NCBI GenBank assembly: GCA_014380155.1 | Contig: JACMKJ010000596.1 | Span: 1-11,919 of the forward strand | Length of the DNA stretch: 11,919 nucleotides | Source: Rhizobacter sp. | GTDB lineage: Bacteria; Pseudomonadota; Gammaproteobacteria; Burkholderiales; Burkholderiaceae_C | Direction: 5' to 3' | Notes under the pieces: model-generated | The model's database searches: none | What the model was told of the DNA's origin: nothing | Seen by the model: the letters and a program-made list of their open reading frames with translations, nothing else | Shown here: positions 6,573 to 11,919 of the stretch, piece by piece | Layout: the number at the start of each line of letters is the position of its first letter | Numbering within the stretch: the stretch's first letter is position 1 | Translations under genes and position numbers: made by a program

Positions 6573-7171
6573 CCACCCGCCGACTCTGGCTGCTCGGCAC
6601 CGCCGCGCTGATCGCCGGCTGCGACAAGCTCCCGGGCTTGCCTGGCAGCAAGCCTGGCTTCAAGGCCATCGACATCACAGGCGCCGAATACGGCAGCAAG
6701 CTCTCCTTGCCCGACCAGAATGGCCAAGCGCGCACGCTGGCCGATTTCAAAGGCAAGCTGACGGTGGTGTTCTTCGGCTACACCCAGTGCCCCGACGTCT
6801 GCCCCACCACCATGGCCGAGCTGGCGCAGGTGAAAAAGGCTCTCGGCAAAGATGGCGAGCGGGTGCAGGGTGTGTTCATCACCGTCGACCCCGAGCGCGA
6901 CACGCCGGAGTTGCTGAAGGCCTATATGTCGGGCTTCGACCCGAGCTTCATCGCCTTGCGCGGCACACCCGAACAAACCGCAGCCACCGCGAAAGACTTC
7001 AAGGTCTTCTATGCCAAGGTGCCGGGCAAGAGCGAAGGCAGCTACACCATGGACCACACCGCGGGTTCGTACATTTTTGATGCATCGGGCAAGCTGCGGC
7101 TTTTCACTCGCTATGGCGGCGGCGCCGAGGCCTTGACGGCCGACCTCAAGACACTGCTCGCGGCGGGGTAG
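6569..7171 (+). CDS. sco: SCO1/SenC family copper chaperone lipoprotein
   Basis: A 200-residue protein with a thioredoxin fold that supplies copper to, or reduces thiols of, the CuA site of oxidase subunit II. The N-terminus MTTRRLWLLGTAALIAGC carries a lipobox (IAGC, Cys18), so it is a predicted lipoprotein. The copper site is complete: CPDVC (Cys74, Cys78) in GYTQCPDVCPTTMAEL, and His163 in MDHTAGSYIFD. FITVDPERDTPELLKAY (103-119) is also family-typical. The start ATG 6569 overlaps the ctaB stop; ATG 6554 is an in-frame alternative adding MASAA. It is the last gene of the assembly operon and is followed by a terminator. Confidence 0.96.
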   Translation: MTTRRLWLLGTAALIAGCDKLPGLPGSKPGFKAIDITGAEYGSKLSLPDQNGQARTLADFKGKLTVVFFGYTQCPDVCPTTMAELAQVKKALGKDGERVQGVFITVDPERDTPELLKAYMSGFDPSFIALRGTPEQTAATAKDFKVFYAKVPGKSEGSYTMDHTAGSYIFDASGKLRLFTRYGGGAEALTADLKTLLAAG

Positions 7172-7173
7172 CC

Positions 7174-7206
7174 AACAAAAACGGCCCCGAAGGGCCGTTT
7201 TTTGTT
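7174..7206. terminator. Bidirectional terminator between sco and rpoH
   Basis: AAAAACGGCCC (7177-7187) pairs with GGGCCGTTTTT (7192-7202) around a CGAA tetraloop. With one bulge, AAC (7174-7176) can also pair with GTT (7204-7206). A-runs on the left and T-runs on the right allow termination on both strands, which suits the convergent ends of sco (stop at 7171) and rpoH (stop at 7218). Confidence 0.93.
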
Positions 7207-7217
7207 GTGCGTGCAGA

Positions 7218-8159
<942 letters not shown>

Positions 8160-8162
8160 CTT

Positions 8163-8180
8163 GGAACTCCTTTCGGTTCC
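8163..8180 (-). promoter_or_regulatory. Leader hairpin around the rpoH ribosome binding site
   Basis: On the rpoH transcript GGAAC (8180-8176) can pair with GUUCC (8167-8163), enclosing eight bases. The Shine-Dalgarno AAGGAG occupies 8172-8167, so it lies mostly in the loop and its last G is in the stem. Such a weak hairpin could melt with heat and act as an RNA thermometer, as rpoH translation is heat-controlled in enterics. Five base pairs is little, so this is a suggestion only. Confidence 0.35.
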
Positions 8181-8186
8181 CTCATA

Positions 8187-8213
8187 TTAGCACTCGACGA
8201 ATGAGAGTGCTGA
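8187..8213 (-). promoter_or_regulatory. CIRCE operator (HrcA site) upstream of rpoH
   Basis: On the plus strand TTAGCACTC (8187-8195), a nine-base spacer, and GAGTGCTGA (8205-8213) form an inverted repeat. The CIRCE consensus is TTAGCACTC-N9-GAGTGCTAA, so 17 of 18 arm bases match and the spacer length is exact. The site ends 27 bases upstream of the rpoH start codon. HrcA bound here would repress rpoH; stress inactivates HrcA through GroE limitation. The hrcA gene is not in the window. Confidence 0.93.
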
Positions 8214-8238
8214 TGGGTCTGCTGTCAGCGTCTACAAG
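8213..8238 (-). promoter_or_regulatory. Candidate sigma-32-type promoter of rpoH
   Basis: Reading the minus strand, CTTGTA (8238-8233) and ACCCAT (8218-8213) are separated by 14 bases. The sigma-32 consensus is CTTGAA, 13-15 bases, CCCCAT, so each box has one mismatch. The predicted start point, near 8206-8207, falls inside the CIRCE element, where HrcA could block initiation. A TAATAT at 8183-8188 on the same strand is a possible sigma-70 -10 but lacks a -35 partner. Confidence 0.4.
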
Positions 8239-8269
8239 TGAGCAAATACTCTCGCGTAACCGTCTGGAA

Positions 8270-11461
<3,192 letters not shown>

Positions 11462-11521
11462 CAGGTGTCGAATGGCGTGGTGGGGAGCGCGTGGTGTCGC
11501 GAAAGCCCTGGTGACGCGGGG

Positions 11522-11551
11522 CGGCCAGCCAAGCCTAACACCCGCTGGCCG
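11522..11551 (-). other. Hairpin directly after the ychF stop codon
   Basis: CGGCCAGC (11522-11529) and GCTGGCCG (11544-11551) form an eight-base-pair stem with a 14-base loop, starting at the base next to the ychF stop. No T-run follows on the minus strand, so intrinsic termination is doubtful. It may weaken read-through into the kinase gene. The rest of the 90-base gap shows no clear promoter. Confidence 0.4.
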
Positions 11552-11919
11552 TCACACGTTGAACAAGAAGTTCAGCACGTCGCCATCCTTCACCACGTAT
11601 TCCTTGCCTTCGGCGCGCATCTTGCCGTGGTCCTTGGCGCCTTGTTCGCCCTTGAGCGTGATGAAGTCGTCAAACGCGATGGTCTGCGCGCGGATGAAGC
11701 CACGCTCGAAGTCGGTGTGGATCACACCGGCCGCCTGGGGGCCGGTGTCGCCGATGTGGATGGTCCAGGCGCGCACTTCCTTCACGCCGGCGGTGAAATA
11801 GGTCTGCAGCCCGAGCAGCTTGAAGGCGCTGCGGATCAGGCGGTTCAGGCCCGGCTCGGTCTGGCCCATGTCGGCGAGGAAAATCTCCTTGTCTTCGTCG
11901 CTCATCTCGGCCATCTCGG
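11552..11919 (-). CDS. ychF: Redox-regulated ATPase YchF (Obg-related), C-terminal part
   Basis: The last 121 residues of YchF, the bacterial OLA1, an Obg-family P-loop protein that prefers ATP over GTP and binds ribosomes. The 5' end lies beyond the window edge. The visible part contains the end of the helical region and the TGS domain: LLGLQTYFTAGVKEVRAWTI, then AAGVIHTDFERGFIRA, and the near-invariant tail GKEYVVKDGDVLNFLFNV. The nucleotide-binding domain is outside. The gene reads toward the kinase gene and is separated from it by a short hairpin. Confidence 0.97.
   Translation of the reverse strand, partial: EMAEMSDEDKEIFLADMGQTEPGLNRLIRSAFKLLGLQTYFTAGVKEVRAWTIHIGDTGPQAAGVIHTDFERGFIRAQTIAFDDFITLKGEQGAKDHGKMRAEGKEYVVKDGDVLNFLFNV

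Noticed and set aside
5840..7171. 443-codon plus-strand frame that could look like a fusion protein ending in SCO
   Set aside because: The first part runs out of frame through ctaB and is compositionally nonsense. The real SCO gene starts at 6569 with a proper lipoprotein signal.

Overview
The window is ordinary high-GC chromosomal DNA of a betaproteobacterium, most likely a Burkholderiales member (Comamonadaceae or Sphaerotilaceae type). The gene order points this way: cytochrome c oxidase genes with DUF2970 and DUF2909 small membrane proteins, then surf1, a SCO-like gene, ctaA, ctaB and sco, with rpoH next to them. No mobile element, CRISPR array, tRNA or rRNA is visible, and no gene looks foreign. 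No stretch over 300 bases lacks a gene.

Region 1 (1-2876, plus strand) is the structural part of an aa3-type cytochrome c oxidase operon. It holds the 3' part of ctaD (subunit I), a 36-residue single-span protein, ctaG (Cox11, CuB insertion), a DUF2970 protein and ctaE (subunit III). The genes are packed with 1-4 base overlaps, except for a 52-base gap before ctaE. A strong hairpin terminator follows ctaE.

Region 2 (2893-7206) starts with a minus-strand DUF2909 gene. Its start codon lies only 11 bases from the divergent start of surf1. The plus-strand assembly operon then reads surf1, an anchored SCO-like protein with a CxxxC pair, ctaA (heme a synthase), ctaB (heme o synthase) and a SCO lipoprotein, ending at a bidirectional terminator. 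CtaB and CtaA make heme a from heme b, Surf1 helps load it into subunit I, CtaG and SCO proteins deliver copper, and CtaD/CtaE are the targets. The two regions are therefore one functional module for building a heme-copper oxidase.

Region 3 (7218-11919, minus strand) holds rpoH (sigma-32), a 1063-residue MASE1-CHASE-PAS-histidine kinase-receiver protein, and the C-terminal end of ychF. The most informative regulatory signal is upstream of rpoH: a near-perfect CIRCE operator (17 of 18 arm bases, 9-base spacer), next to a candidate sigma-32-type promoter and a small hairpin around the Shine-Dalgarno sequence. This suggests the heat-shock sigma gene is itself under HrcA repression.

I do not see a new defence or mobile system. 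The best follow-ups are the rpoH control region, the SCO-like protein in the assembly operon, and the small uncharacterised membrane proteins embedded in the oxidase locus.
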